A DNA stretch of 64,000 bases from Xestospongia muta (lineage: Eukaryota; Porifera; Demospongiae; Haplosclerida; Petrosiidae), in assembly GCA_963693285.1 (NCBI GenBank), contig OY848919.1, positions 1,070,594 to 1,134,593 on the forward strand, given 5' to 3'. A program made the translations under genes and the position numbers. This document shows positions 1 through 18,961 of this stretch, piece after piece. The notes beneath the pieces were generated by a model. It saw nothing but the letters and a program-made list of their open reading frames with translations. It ran no database searches and was not told the DNA's origin. Within the stretch, counting starts at the first letter, position 1; every line of letters starts with the position of its first letter.

Positions 1-120
1 TTGTTCTAGTCCCATACTAATACTTTAGTGTTTTATACAACCTCTATATTGAGGACACTTGTTCTAGTCTCATACTAATACTTTAGTGTATTATACAACC
101 TCTATATTGAGGACACATTT
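1..120. repeat. two-copy 60-bp direct repeat
   Basis: Two consecutive copies of a unit of about 60 bp beginning TTGTTCTAGTC and ending in GAGGACAC. The same opening phrase (TTGTTCTAGTCCCATACTAA) occurs again near 28364, so this is a dispersed sequence and not only a local duplication. The array may continue to the left of the window. Confidence 0.7.
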
Positions 121-1517
121 ACAAAGATTGTCCACTGTTGGAGGACAACTCTCTATAGATTGTTTCTCTAAGGTACCAAGATTCAAAGAACATTTCCAAG
201 GCCAAAAATGTCTATAATAGAGAGAGCACTCTGTCTAGTTGCAATTGTGATAAATTTGGGAATCAAAAGTGTACAACGTACTCAACTAACTTGAGTATGT
301 CAAAATAATCACAGAGCAATTATGTTAATAAAATATTCTGACCTTAATCAATCCGCTCTCATCACCACTAGCTAGTAATCTCTCTGATATTGGATAAAGT
401 GTATTAATTGATGAACTAAAGTGTTACAATTGTTATCATAACAAAATTAATAACATATTGTTTTTATTTATAGTAAAAACCTCTCAGATACTTAGCTAGG
501 AGTTTCAATTTTTAGTATAGAGTGAAATATCTTTCTCTAATGGACAGACACTTTGGGTCCTTGAAAACTGATTATATTAATTATAAAATGTCCTCAATAG
601 AGATACAAAAATAATGTACTAAAATGAATTACTATACGATCAGAACCAGTGTCTTGTGACATAGAGGATGTTGTCAAGGTTTATGGGAAGTCCCACTGTA
701 TGTGTTATGTATAGCAGAAAATAATCTTCTTTATTCAGTGCCTTGGCAATTTTTGTCCAATTTGCAAACTTAAACCCCAAAAATGTTCATATCAATATTA
801 ATTAATTTTCATCCCAATCGTTGCTATATACATTGATCCTACCTAATGAGATGAATTAAATTCATTGGTTGCTAATTGTACTCGTTAACAGTTACAATGT
901 TATCTGTCTCACTTTCATTGTTTCAAATAGTCACATATGGCAATAGAATAAAAGGATGAAAACAAAATTACTTGTATAGAAAGACATAACATGGTATGGC
1001 CTAAAACAGTTTTGAGGCAGTCTAGTACACTTCATATTAAGCATACAATAAAAATTTAACACTCAAACAGATCAAATTTTTATAACAAATTAAAATTAAG
1101 AATGGTATTAATAATGAGTGGTTCACGTAATATAATAACAACAAGAACTGGGAACAGCACCTTTAAAGTTTAACAGAAAGGGTTAAAATTTTGATCATGC
1201 ACTGTGTGATAATTTACTATTTTTTAAAAAAATCTCATTTTCTCTTGAAAGTTCACAATTTGTTTTTTCAAAGTTTAAATATTTGTCGATGTTACTGTTT
1301 AAATTTCATTTGTGGAATGCTATGAGTTCATATAAACATTGAATTAAATCATATTGTTTCTTTTATGAGAGGATAACATTTATAATAACAAAAAACATTT
1401 AACTACACTTGTGAGAGAGACAGGTGGTAGGTACATTTGTAGGAAAACAAATGGACATAATGTTTAATTGAGAGTACAAATTACATTTAATTTAATGTTA
1501 ATTGAGGGTACTAATTT
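121..1517. other. AT-rich stretch without recognised gene
   Basis: I see no exon that I can defend here. If the WDR55-like gene to the right is complete in the genome, its missing 3' exons lie here in exons I could not recognise, or left of the window. Confidence 0.5.
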
Positions 1518-1702
1518 GGGTGGGTCTTGGTGTAACTTGACTATGATGACATCATAATGAAATGACACATAGTGATGTCATCATAATAATGACATCGCCT
1601 AAACTCTAAGCCAAACCTAACATTATTAACTCTATGACACATAGTGATGTCATCATAGGACAAGTTGTTACTTCATCAGTCAAGTTACACCGAGAAGCAC
1701 CC
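1518..1702. mobile_element. hAT-like MITE, copy 1 (185 bp)
   Basis: The element starts GGGTG and ends CACCC, with terminal inverted repeats of about 24 bp (CTTGGTGTAACTTGACT against AGTCAAGTTACACC). It is flanked by a perfect 8-bp target-site duplication, ACTAATTT at 1510-1517 and 1703-1710. Inside are further inverted motifs of the type ATGATGACATCAT and GTGATGTCATCAT. There is no coding capacity. An 8-bp duplication with short inverted ends is typical of non-autonomous hAT elements; the superfamily assignment is inference. Two relatives lie at 17092 and 26149. Confidence 0.85.
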
Positions 1703-2119
1703 ACTAATTTTAGCGTTTTTAATTGGCCCAGACTTTGTGTGCATTTGAAATGATACAAGTGATCCAACATATAAGTATAGCGTGGTAGTAATGGTAGTAC
1801 AACCTTCATTATATTTATCACTATAGTATATAGTGTGTATAATACTATAGTGAGAGGTAAAGGTTTCTATTACTGTGATGAATAAATAGTTTCTAAACTC
1901 AAATAACGATGGAATGTTGATATATGTTTCTATGAGATTGATAATATTGTTATCAATCCTCCTAGTAACACTCAATCATTAACCTCATAAGGAAACAATC
2001 TTAAACTTGTAATTAAGCAGTTTGATGGTCAGTTAACAACTAATAGAATAAATAACAAGTTAAAGAATGTGACACATGATCCAAGGGATTGGATTAGAAC
2101 ACAATGAGTACACAATATA

Positions 2120-2427
2120 ACATAATAGTACATTATATAGTGTACTAGTTTAGAACATAATAGTACATTATGTAGTGTACTAGTTTAGAACATAATAGTA
2201 CATTATATAGTGTACTAGTTTAGAACATAATGGTACATTATGTAGTGTACTAGTTTAGAACATAATAGTACATTATATAGTGTACTAGTTTAGAACGTAA
2301 TGGTACATTATATAGTGTACTAGTTTAGAACATAATGGTACATTATATAGTGTACTAGTTTAGAACGTAATGGTACATTATATAGTGTACTAGTTTAGAA
2401 CATAATAGTATAGTGTACTAGTTTAGA
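2120..2427. repeat. 35-bp minisatellite, about 9 copies
   Basis: Tandem unit of 35 bp containing AGTACATTATATAGTGTACT, which is itself almost palindromic. Units differ at a few positions (ATATAG or ATGTAG, AATAG or AATGG). The last unit is shortened. Confidence 0.9.
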
Positions 2428-4457
2428 TTTATTGAGTATGTCGTGTACCTGTGTGCATTAGGAATTGACTGAGAGACGGACCAAATGTCTGTATCAATTA
2501 TCTTGAGACACTTATCTTTCATACCACAGTACAAACCTATAAGACACACGACATAAACATAAGCATGAAAATAGTTGCTTAGCAACAAAATGTGTTAACG
2601 TGTATGACATGATGTCGTCATTGTTTTTTTGATGTATGCACACACACACACACAAGTTATAATAAAATTGAAACTCAACCAAGAAGACAGACCACATTAT
2701 GATGGAAAACCAAGAGATAAGAAAGTACAAAAACCAGACACAGAAATCATGCCATGTCATGTCAGTATCATTATATATAAAGATACACACAGCTCAAAGA
2801 AATTAAGCTACAATTAGTTAATATTAAGGTGTTAAGACCTGGACAACAGACCTCACTTACTAATATACAATTCTACTAGTTTTTGATGATCAAAATATAA
2901 ACACATATTAATCTAACATAATTCCTGAATGAGAAATTCTTCAAGTGATTTCAACTTTTCCAGTAATGCATCAATCATAGAGTGCAGTATTTATTACAAG
3001 TTATCAGTTTCTAATAAATCTGATAGATGATGTAACGATAGTTTGATAAAGTTATATTTTCAATTTAGCTAGTATTAAAAAGAACTGCTAAATGTACTAG
3101 TTCTGTTCAATGTAGTATGATGTTGCTCTATCTGCTGTTTGTTTTGTTGATAAATTGTCATAACTTAAAAGCTTTTTTCACGAATGCTGTCAATTTTAAG
3201 AAATTTCCAAATTTTAATCTGCCAACATCATGTCAGAATCAATCAATTTTGATACATATTGAGAATACTAAATTTGGTGGTAAATTGTGTCATAAATTTA
3301 TTATAAGAAAAAAATTTAACATCAAAATTTTGTCATTAGAAAAACACAATACAAAGCATACCAGACAGTCCCAAGAATGTTTAGATGATACATGTAAGGT
3401 AACATCCATCTTATGGATGACAATAGAATAAAGGAATGGAGGACTTATGTTCTTATGATATCATTGACACTAAATACATCAAGAGTGCTTAATCACCGAC
3501 ACACTTAACATATATATACCAAATACAACAAGAGTTCTGTGATAGTGAGTACAACCAATCGAAGCTTCTTTGGTCTAGTATTCGATAAAAAGGGCAGAAC
3601 CATACCTTTCCCAAACTCTTCTCTCTTTATTATTAATTTTACTATCTGTGCATGTTCATAATAGACCAGTCAGAATATTTTGTTAAAGGTTAATAACTTG
3701 GCACTTATTAACCAGTACCTTACGCAATTGTTTTATGATTATAATACGCTAGTATATTAAAATGTATGATGGATTAATTTAAAATGATATACTAAAATGT
3801 ATTGTAACACAATTTAGAACAAGCAACAAGCTTAGCAAAATGGTATGTGAAATGTGATGCCTCATACAACAGCTCTCATGACATGTACTAGGTAATATGA
3901 GTCACTTGCACAATGTTGTAATGATGATATTAGCCATGATGTTATAACAATGGTATTACCACACTACAAACAATGTAATGATCTCATACTGCTGATAAAG
4001 ACACAAAGATGTATAACAAATTACAACACAAACAATAGAAACTAATTGCGCAATGTTTTACGTAAAGTAACTCAATACTCATACCACCTAACAACCATAT
4101 CCAATGACTGTTAAGTATTATAGCAAAATTGGCTAAGCAAAATATTAAATATGTCAATAATTCTTTTTTTACTCTCTATTGACTGCCATTTGTGCTATAA
4201 TTGTATACTTTAGACAACTCACTCAATGACGCTAATAATAATTATTAAATGCCAATATATGATAATTACTCCAGTTATCTCCTGTAATTATATTCATGTT
4301 TCATTAATCAGCTTATATAGTGTCAGCTGTTCTAGTTCAACTATCTTCAATGCATCTTCACCTTTATCTACCATTTCATTAAGTCATCCTCCATTCATCT
4401 TCTCAACTATTTATCACTTCATCCATTAATCTACACATGTACTTTACTAAAACTTAC
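2428..4457. other. AT-rich stretch without recognised gene
   Basis: Contains a short CA tract near 2640 and no exon I can support. The open frame at 3117-3431 is AT-biased and has no family resemblance. By position this is the intron or 3' side of the minus-strand WDR55-like gene. Confidence 0.45.
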
Positions 4458-5166
4458 TTTTGCCAGATTTTGAAAACCTCACTGAGCGACAAGACTCTCT
4501 AGAGATACTCAGCTGTCTCTTGCATTTGTTTTCATTCCCAATAGAATAACTATATAAGAAATAACAAATGTTTATAAAAAGGATAATACAAGAATTATTA
4601 CATATAGTTCATATTAATTGCCAATTATATTATTGTAATAAAGAGCTGATTTGATGTTGTTTACAAACTATTGTACTAACAATACCGGGACAATTAGAAT
4701 ACTTCATTTTTATCTGGTTATGATAGGTAGACCTCAAGAAAAGATAGTGTAGTTAAGTTGTTATCACAACTAATTGCCGAGAACTCTTTAACTAACATAT
4801 TGTACCAGCTGCTTCAAGCTGAAAGTGTTGTCATAGCAATGCCCACAGTATTACATACTCTATAACCAACTATTCAAGTAGAATTATGTCACAACTACTA
4901 ATAACTTTTCCATTTCCTTCCTAAACAGGTTTCCTTTGTTGGCCATCATTAATTAATAAGAAGCCACATTGTATAACTGTTATAGTGTACCACACATAAT
5001 ATATACATATTATTTTCTGCATAGCAACTCACATAGCAACAGCACCATCCATTGTACCACACGCAAGATGTGGAGAACACGGGTGAGTATCTAAGCTCAG
5101 GAGACAGTCTTCAAAGTTTATAGTAGGAGCAGGGCTAGCTCCGCCTTGACACTTTGTGTCATCCAT
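4458..5166 (-). CDS. WDR55: WDR55-like WD-repeat protein, first two exons only
   Basis: Two exons can be read on the minus strand. Exon 1 is 5166-5033 (ATG at 5166, donor GTGAGT) and exon 2 is 4549-4458 (acceptor after TATAG, donor GTAAGT); the phases join exactly (2 then 1). Exon 1 gives a WD blade containing LDTHPCSPHLACGTMDGA, and exon 2 continues AIYSIGNENK and then SCRSVRFSKSGK. This matches the start of WDR55 in order: first blade, then the R-A/S-V-x-F-S strand of the second. WDR55 is a nucleolar WD-repeat protein linked to rRNA processing. The other blades are not visible down to position 1, so the gene is partial here or continues outside the window. Another WD-repeat protein is possible. 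Confidence 0.65.
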
Positions 5167-6801
5167 ATTTGTGGTTCAGACTTCTTAGAACTGACAGCTA
5201 CTATGAAGTCTAGGTTAAAAGGTGAGAGAAAAAGATGTGATCTGTGAAGATGTATTAGAGACAGAGAATCATTAATACACTATACATAATAGTTGCTTTT
5301 AAATAAACCTTTAGTTTATTAATTAATCAAACTTTATCCTCATAGATTCTTGAGAAAAAATTCGATTATTTAGTTACACCTTAATTTTACAGCTGCTTGA
5401 ACCATAGCCTCTTAAATTATTAATTTTAGTTTCAATTAGCCTTAATCCCGCCCATCCTTCATTCCTTTTGGTGTAAGAGTCATGTTAATTGGGTCAATAT
5501 ACCACTGGTTCAGACTTAAAATAGCTATCATGATAAAAATCTATACCAACTAAGATAACTATGAAGTTACTATGACAACAAAACTGCTGTCAGTGCACAT
5601 GCCTAGCATGAGTACAAGTGCATCTTTTATCTGCATACTAGCTTGTCCTGTTCTTTCTTATTGCTAAGAATACGAGCAAGAACTTTTTGTACAATAGATG
5701 AACACACCATGTTTAGTACTACCTCAATAGCTTGTGTACAAGTACATTGATGAATGGCATCTGATGTGAATAGTACTAGACATAGCTTCTTTTTGCTTTG
5801 ACACAATATTTTAGTTATAGTCGAGTATAGCGCTACATTTCACTCAATAAGATGAATTGTTTCAGCTTGGTCGCATTTGAATACACAAATGCTACTATTT
5901 TATAAAGTATATTATAATTATAAATATTACTGGCAGTGAGCAGTGAAAATGTACTCCACACTTATGTGCTCAACATGGTCTCCTCATGCTTATACTTCCC
6001 CCTCACTCCCTTATTATTTACATGTGTATGTCTCCCTCCCAGGTGTCTGTCAGCTGATCATTGAAGACAGCTGGTCATTAATTACTAAGACACTATAGCC
6101 TACCAAAACAAGTTTACTTTGCATATTAAATATACCACAAGTATTCTGGAATGTTCACTTTGTCGTGTGTATAGAGAAGCTCTGTAGTACCAGCTGGCTA
6201 ACAAATCACTACATAATTTTATTAACAATGTTCAAATAACCAAGATAGTTCCGTTTGGAAGTGTACTGTTTTATATACAAAGCCGTAGTCATATTCAATA
6301 TCCTTATTAGGAAATTCAATCTAGCATGACTGTGTTTATTGCGCAATCTTTAGTAGCGGGTGGTTAGAAACGCGATGACAATTCGCGAGACGCAATCTAA
6401 TTGGTCCGTAGTTAAGGCCAGAAATTCCTTTGACCACACTATTGACGTGCTAACGTTAGCTTATTGCCCGCCATTTTTACGCCATCCTGTGATCGAAGAG
6501 AGCGCGAGAGTTCGCAGTAAGCTTTGGAGTCTATTCCACGACAGAAAAGGACCTTCTAAGTGATCAACGATTAGTGAGGAGTCTTTAAAAGACTGTTGTG
6601 GTGTTTTGAAGCGTATCCAAAGGCTATTTCAGTGTTGCAAACGGAACTGTACTGGTTGGACTTCCAAGTCAGCTGATTAAACTGAGTAAACAACTTCATC
6701 ATAACACCACTTATTCTCTGACAGTTGTTGACTTTGAAAGCTTTTTACTCATCTAATCAAACTTTCAAGGGACTCTACAATAACTGGAGATACTTCTTGA
6801 A
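5167..6801. other. intergenic region between WDR55-like and TFAP4 starts
   Basis: The two genes are transcribed away from each other across about 1.6 kb. The part from about 6340 to 6800 is richer in CG dinucleotides than its surroundings and probably holds the TFAP4 promoter and 5' untranslated region. The open frame at 6360-6563 lies in this stretch and has no recognisable domain. Confidence 0.5.
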
Positions 6802-7989
6802 ATGGATCCAACGGCTTTTGGAAGCTTTTACTCACCGTTGGCTACCGCCATCCCCCCGGCCATGCGTTATCCCTATCCTCCGACACCAAGCACAACGCCC
6901 AGTGCCAGAGCAGGCATGATATTCTATCCCCAGCCTCTCTCTGTTTCTGAAGCCACAAGTCAAGCAACAGTAACTTCTGCAAGGTGAGAAAAGCTTTCTA
7001 CTTGAGCGTATAGCATATAAGCTAGTATTTCTTTGTCATTTTAACTAATTTGATAATTGGATAGCTGTTATAATTGTATTATTACAATTTACATAGCTCA
7101 TCATCTCCACCTGATGATTCTTCACAAAAGCGTCCATTAGATAAGAAACTAAGAAGACAAATAGCAAATTCAAATGAGAGGAGACGAATGCAAAGTATTA
7201 ACTCAGGATTTCATACTCTTCGACTACTTATGCCTCACTTACAGGGAGAGAAGCTAAGCAAAGTATGTTTAGAATAACGTTTTGTACGTATAATTTGTTA
7301 GTATTATGATCTAAATGTTGCTAACGAATTAGATATTAAGAAATAATAAATTGTTAGTTAAGTAAAAAGACACTTATCACCTCTTAACACTTCCTCTCTC
7401 TCTTTATTAGGCTTCTGTCTTACAACATGCTGCTGAGCACATCTTCAGACTCAATCAAGAACGAGAACGGTTGGTTCAGCAAAATGCAGCCCTTCGTATG
7501 ATGCTCTCCAAGTACTGGGCAGGAGAAGGGAAAGGAGATACAGGACCTGATGGAAAAGTTAATAAAGCAACTAGTCCAATAATGGTGGATGATGAGAAAG
7601 CAGCTGCTAAAGAATTGGAAGAAATTTTTGCTACAAGACATGAATTGGATGTAATCAAAGAAGAATTAGAACGTGAACGAGCTATGCGGATCCGAGCAGA
7701 AGCAAAAAACCGCGCACTACAAGAACAGCTGGTATCTGGAGGGGAGTCAGTTGAAGAGGGTTCTGATTCAGAATATTTTTGTAGCCGCAAAAGACCTCGA
7801 ACTACTCCAGAACCAAGAAATAATTTGGATATCATTGTACGAGCTATTCGTCAAATAGAAGGTGATGCTTTCAGTCGATCTACAACACCAACTTGTGCCA
7901 GCCAAGAGAGAACGGCTATGTTTGTACCTATAACATCATCAACAGATACCTCAAGAGTGAGTCCAGTAACTCCTGTTTATGCTTCATAG
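6802..7989 (+). CDS. TFAP4: transcription factor AP-4 (bHLH leucine zipper)
   Basis: Three exons: 6802-6983, 7097-7262 and 7411-7989, joined in phases 2 and 0, giving 308 residues. A Ser/Pro-rich N-terminus is followed by a bHLH domain at about 79-128: the basic part contains RRQIANSNERRRMQSIN, with the Asn-Glu-Arg-Arg-Arg residues (87-91) that contact E-box DNA, then the loop and GEKLSK before helix 2 (ASVLQHAAEHIF). A leucine-zipper extension follows (RLVQQNAALRMML), with a second Glu/Arg-rich coiled coil around 165-205. The near identity of the basic helix to animal AP-4 and its intron after GEKLSK identify the family. AP-4 homodimers bind CAGCTG-type E-boxes in the nucleus. Vertebrate AP-4 is slightly longer (about 338). 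The C-terminal third is low in complexity and not recognisable. Confidence 0.93.
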
Positions 7990-9107
7990 CAATCTCTCGT
8001 TTTCTGTCTTGCGTCGATCTTACTAATCACAAACCATTAAATATTCCATTACGACTCTTCTTTTCTTATTTACCCAACCAAAACATAGTGTTGTTCCTCT
8101 TCTTATTCTTTCTTGCATACTCTTGTGTCTCCTATTGTATTCAAACTCGATATCCCAATGTACAATATTAATTATCTTGTACAATTAATATTTATTATTT
8201 AATTGCCGTCAATCTTCATTTGTTATTAACATTCTTTGTGTTGTGCTTTATAGCAGTATAATGAACAACCAGTCACTGCTATGTAAATAGGTTATCATTT
8301 TTGTACCCACATTTAAAATAATTCTACTAAAATAACAAAATTAATAACACTATGGTAGCACAATAGTGGTATAACACTGAAAGAGGCTTATACAAGGACT
8401 TGGAAGTATTTTACCTCAACTTTTAAATTAATTGACTTAGTCAATATTCATGTCAATATCATATTATAGAAGCAGGCTATTAAAACAATATATAAAAGTC
8501 AACTTTAATAACTTGACTTGCTAACAAGAGAAAGAGGTGGTAGTATCCAAGGAACAACAGAAGGGAGGGAGTTCAAGAAGGGAAAGACACCCCATAAACA
8601 ATCCACCCCCTCTTCAGTACCAACAAAGACACAAGTAGGATGATGTACACACACCCACAACAAAATAAAACAGACTAATTATTAACCACTGATCTTGCTC
8701 TGTAAAACCTTGGTAAAAAGAGGTCAGACAAGCTTTTAACTTGCTCATGAAACTTTTGTAAAACGTGCTCAGACCTGCTTACAAATCTGATATGTCAGCA
8801 AAAGTGTCATAACAGACATAGGCATGTCACACGACGAATAAAATAGGATTAGAACAGTGACATAATGAAGATGAGATTGCACATTTCATAGACTTACTAT
8901 GTTGGTGGTAACAAGTCTCCTACAGCTACTACACTTACCACATGTAGTTGTATAGTTGTGGTATTTTGTAGTAATTGTTATTGTTTAAAAACTATAAGAG
9001 TAGATATTACAAAACAGCTGAACCAAGTCAGCTGTTGTGCATCATAACAAACATGATGACTACTACAACTTATACCAATCATGGACATTGGCGTCTTAAA
9101 ATTAGCA

Positions 9108-9110
<3 letters not shown>
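7990..9110. other. TFAP4 3' region, no further gene seen
   Basis: AT-rich 3' flank. One less AT-rich patch (about 8530-8650) stays open on both strands for around 40 codons but shows no domain or convincing splice sites. Confidence 0.5.
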
Positions 9111-9182
<72 letters not shown>

Positions 9183-9196
9183 ACAAACACACACAA
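9111..9196. repeat. (CA)n microsatellite
   Basis: About 40 CA units with a few interruptions at the right end. The long open frames read across it on both strands are only repeat translation. Confidence 0.97.
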
Positions 9197-11163
9197 GGTA
9201 GTACTTAGGCCTGTTATAAATTTGATATGATTATTTTTTTCCCAGTAATGTTTCTCAGTTGACATATGTGCTATAACAACAATGAACAGCTGAGCTAGGT
9301 AGGTGGTAATATAATTCATTTAGCAACTGATGCAATCATATTATTCCCAAGAGGAAGAACAAATAAATACAAAAATAAACATAGACCAGCTGTGTAGTCA
9401 AGCCACCTCATCATTATATGCTAGGTGTAAACAATTAGTAATAAATACTTCATAGCTCTTAATAATCTAGAAGTACAAAGTATAGACATATTTAAAATTA
9501 CAAGTCATTTTATATTTAGCAATCCACACACCGAGAAAGAATTGGTTCAATATTCAAACAAAGTATGTGTGTGTGTGTGTGTGTGTGTAAGTGAGTAAGA
9601 GACTACAGTCTAGTTTTCAAGACAAAAGAAACACAACACTAGGATAGTTAGTGGTAATTTATTGTTATGAAATTGATCTAAAAGATAAAGGTATTTATTA
9701 CCACAGAACACAATTACACATCAAGTATAATTAAGGAAGAGGAAACTGGCAAACATCACATATTACCATGGAGACATTGTGTTAGAGTAAATTGACATGA
9801 ATTTGAACCAGTTTGTAATCTACTTTGTAGCTTCACCTTAAAAAAAAACACCATAATGGTTCTCTCTTTCTTTAGACATGAAGGTCACTGTATTAATATC
9901 AGTTTAATAAATAAAATAAAATCTCACTAAGAAAGGCCAAGCAGTCACTCATTCTCAATGAACTTTGGACAAGTATACTGAGTTACTGACCACATCACAT
10001 GTTTTAGTACCACACAGTATTAAGTGAAATTTGACACCGTCCTCCCTCACATCCAGCCTTCTATTCTTGTTTTGTTTACTCAAACTTTGGGTTCAAGGTT
10101 TAAAAGGTTAGAAGTTAGGGTATGTTAACATTATTGTAAAACTGGATTGAGTTGGTATGAATATTCTACATACATACTTGATAAGAATACACACACGATT
10201 GATGATGTTACTAGTGCAATAAATTTAATGGATTACTTCCACATAACATTGATCATGTTACTAATGCATTTAATGGATGACTTCCACATAACAATAATAC
10301 AGAAATATTATTGTTTCTACAACTTGTATAGGAACTGTCACTGGAAGTGATGCATTACATCACATCCTGTCTTGTTTTCATATTGTTTAATATAAAGAGG
10401 TGCTTTAATTGGAGAACAAACTTTAACTTTAATTGTTACAGACTACAAATAATCATATTAATGAAATAATCACGTATCCTATAGTAAGATATATCTTCTT
10501 TAAAAAAAGCAAACTCTTTTGGTTCAATAGGTATTACCGACCAAAACACGGAAAAAAGGACTCAATCCATAATGTGCACGAGTGTTTAATACATATACAT
10601 GTATTAGATCCATTGTATATTACGTCAGAATTACATAATACACAATATGTACAAGAGAATCAAGTGAAATGGTTGCTAAGCAACAATACATAAGATTTTT
10701 TTTGAATTACAAAATACACATGGTTGCTGTGGCAACAGCATATGGGAACTCGATTGTACTAAGTAATGTACTCCAAAAAGGCTTGACTACAAATTAAACA
10801 AACCTTAAAAAATGACGCGTTTTCTCAAATTTCCGGCAGCAGAGTAGGACCCCTCTGACAGTCTTCGTCCTTGTACATAAAGTGATGTTGGTGACTGTTT
10901 CTTTATAAAACTTGATTCTGTGAAACATACTATAAAAATAAAGGAGAAGTAGGTTTGTTTGGCTTTGTTTATGCCTTTCTTAAGATGAAATACAACGCTC
11001 TAGAGCAATTCTATTCAGCCCTAGAACCACTCACCATTACTTCTCCTAGCATATGGCCTAAGAGGCAATAAAACGAGAAAGTAGGAGGAGCGTCCGGATT
11101 CTCGTTAATGTTTGTACGTGTACACCTCCGTATACTAATGTCCTTGCAAGGTAATAATAAAAG
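9197..11163. other. intergenic, TFAP4 to CYFIP
   Basis: AT-rich, with a short (GT)n tract at about 9565-9588. No gene recognised. The last 350 bases, with several CG dinucleotides, probably contain the CYFIP promoter and 5' untranslated region. Confidence 0.5.
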
Positions 11164-17539
<6,376 letters not shown>

Positions 17540-18288
17540 GTTTGAGCCTGTTAGAGAACACTCGAGTGAATCCCTATTATTATTAATTAGAAATTATTAA
17601 TTAGAAATTATCTGTTATTTGTCCAGCTGTGTTTTTAATTCTAGAAATTTTTAAATTCTCTGTAATTAGAGAATTTATTAATTAATAGTTTATTAATTAA
17701 TGGTAGTTTATTAATTGATCTTAGTATGTTAAACTGAATCATTCCTTTATTTTTGTTTAATTATCTGATAATGATTGTAATTATGTTGTAAAGAAAATAA
17801 TCTAGATCCAAAAATAACTGAAATCTCATTAGTAACCAATTGCATGTGACTGTCCTTAATCCTAAATATAGTAACACTACAAGAGTTACTATTTTTAGTA
17901 AATAATGATACCCTTTCCTTAATATAGTAACACATGACAAGTGTTACTATTTTTAGTAACACTGGCTATGAAATAGGTAGTTTATGGATTATGTAATCTA
18001 TGAATCTCTTATTTCCTAGACTCAAAATTAACTCTAAATATAGAATCACATGTTACTATTTTTAATAAATGTAATGTTACATAAGAGAAGTAATCATTCA
18101 TTATGTCATTCACTTTTTCCATTCATTTTTTGTACCCTATCCATTTTTATATGTATACAATGTACATATGTTGCCATGGTGACAGATGTTATGATCTAGG
18201 ATAGTTTTTCTCTGTCTGAACTGCCCATTCCATCTGATTGGTTCAATTTGAAATGTTCTACGCTGCTCTAAAAATGACATCATACTAG
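17540..18288. other. CYFIP-POLR1D convergent 3' region
   Basis: AT-rich. From about 17836 onward it is paralogous to 24040-24440, marking the left edge of the segmental duplication. A short hairpin (AAATTCTCT against AGAGAATTT) lies near 17652-17675. Confidence 0.7.
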
Positions 18289-18758
18289 TCATATGACAAT
18301 CACATGACTGACTTCAAACGTTGTGTGTGTGTGTTGAAGTAGTTCTTGTAAATCTTCCAGTCCTTTTTTTAAAGCATCAGTTGCAGGGACGCCTGAAGGA
18401 AAAAGGAATTGGAATGGGTCTGAGTCTGGGAAATGAGTATCAGGATGTACCATTTGTTTGTATTCTTAAATTTATTTTACTTTCTGATGGATGAGGAACA
18501 CTATATCCACAAAATGTGACATCAGGACTAACAAAAATAAAATGGCTACTTATTAATGGTTAATGTGTAACATGTCTACTTTTTCATTATCATCCAACGA
18601 AGTGCATTACCAAGGGTGTGGTCTTCTTCACTCATAATAAATGTCATACATGTTGTATCTTCAGGATCATCTAATGGTAACTATTTGGCGGGAAAAGGAC
18701 AATGTAAGACCATCTATTTCCATCTTACTATCTCTAATCTGGGTTTCTGTTCAGACAT
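18289..18758 (-). CDS. POLR1D: RNA polymerase I/III subunit RPAC2 (AC19)
   Basis: Four small exons on the minus strand: 18758-18729, 18680-18580, 18527-18451 and 18392-18289. Phases 0, 2, 1 join exactly to give 103 residues. The core carries the RPAC2 signature: [19 protein letters not shown], then [18 protein letters not shown] and INLRIQT, as in animal POLR1D and the bacterial alpha N-terminal dimerisation fold. The C-terminal helix ([14 protein letters not shown]) also matches. RPAC2 pairs with RPAC1 (POLR1C) to nucleate assembly of RNA polymerases I and III in the nucleus. Human POLR1D is 133 residues; the sponge N-terminus is shorter. The exons are separated by introns of 48-58 bases. 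This copy has no disabling change, unlike its paralogue at 24445-24913. The start is 204 bases from the VAMP7 start on the other strand. Confidence 0.9.
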
Positions 18759-18961
18759 TTTTACGTAAGAAATCGTTTTTAATTGTACACTCTTGATTAA
18801 TACGCGCAAGTACGCTTCGCAATTATTATTAAAACGTAAAATTCCGCTCATTTTGGGATACTTGTCAAGACAAGCAGTGATTGCTTTCCGAGACGACTGC
18901 TGTCTTGTTTCTAAAACCAATACCCTCCCCTTGGGTCAAAGGACCAGTGTACTACCCCAAA
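18759..18961. promoter_or_regulatory. divergent promoter region, POLR1D and VAMP7
   Basis: Only 203 bases separate the two start codons, so both promoters must lie here or in their 5' ends. The stretch has more CG dinucleotides (TACGCGCAAG, CGCTTCGC) than nearby intergenic DNA. No TATA box is evident. Copy 2 of the duplication lost this segment. Confidence 0.6.

Noticed and set aside
3117..3431. 104-codon frame with a hydrophobic start, like a secreted peptide
   Set aside because: Very AT-rich, no splice or promoter context and no similarity I recognise; chance is likelier.
6360..6563. 67-codon frame upstream of TFAP4
   Set aside because: Lies in the probable promoter and 5' untranslated region; no domain. 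A uORF role cannot be excluded.
8530..8650. Patch open on both strands downstream of TFAP4
   Set aside because: About 40 codons only, without start, splice sites or recognisable motif.
8975..9319. Open frames of Thr-His or Val-Cys repeats
   Set aside because: They are the CA microsatellite read in different frames.
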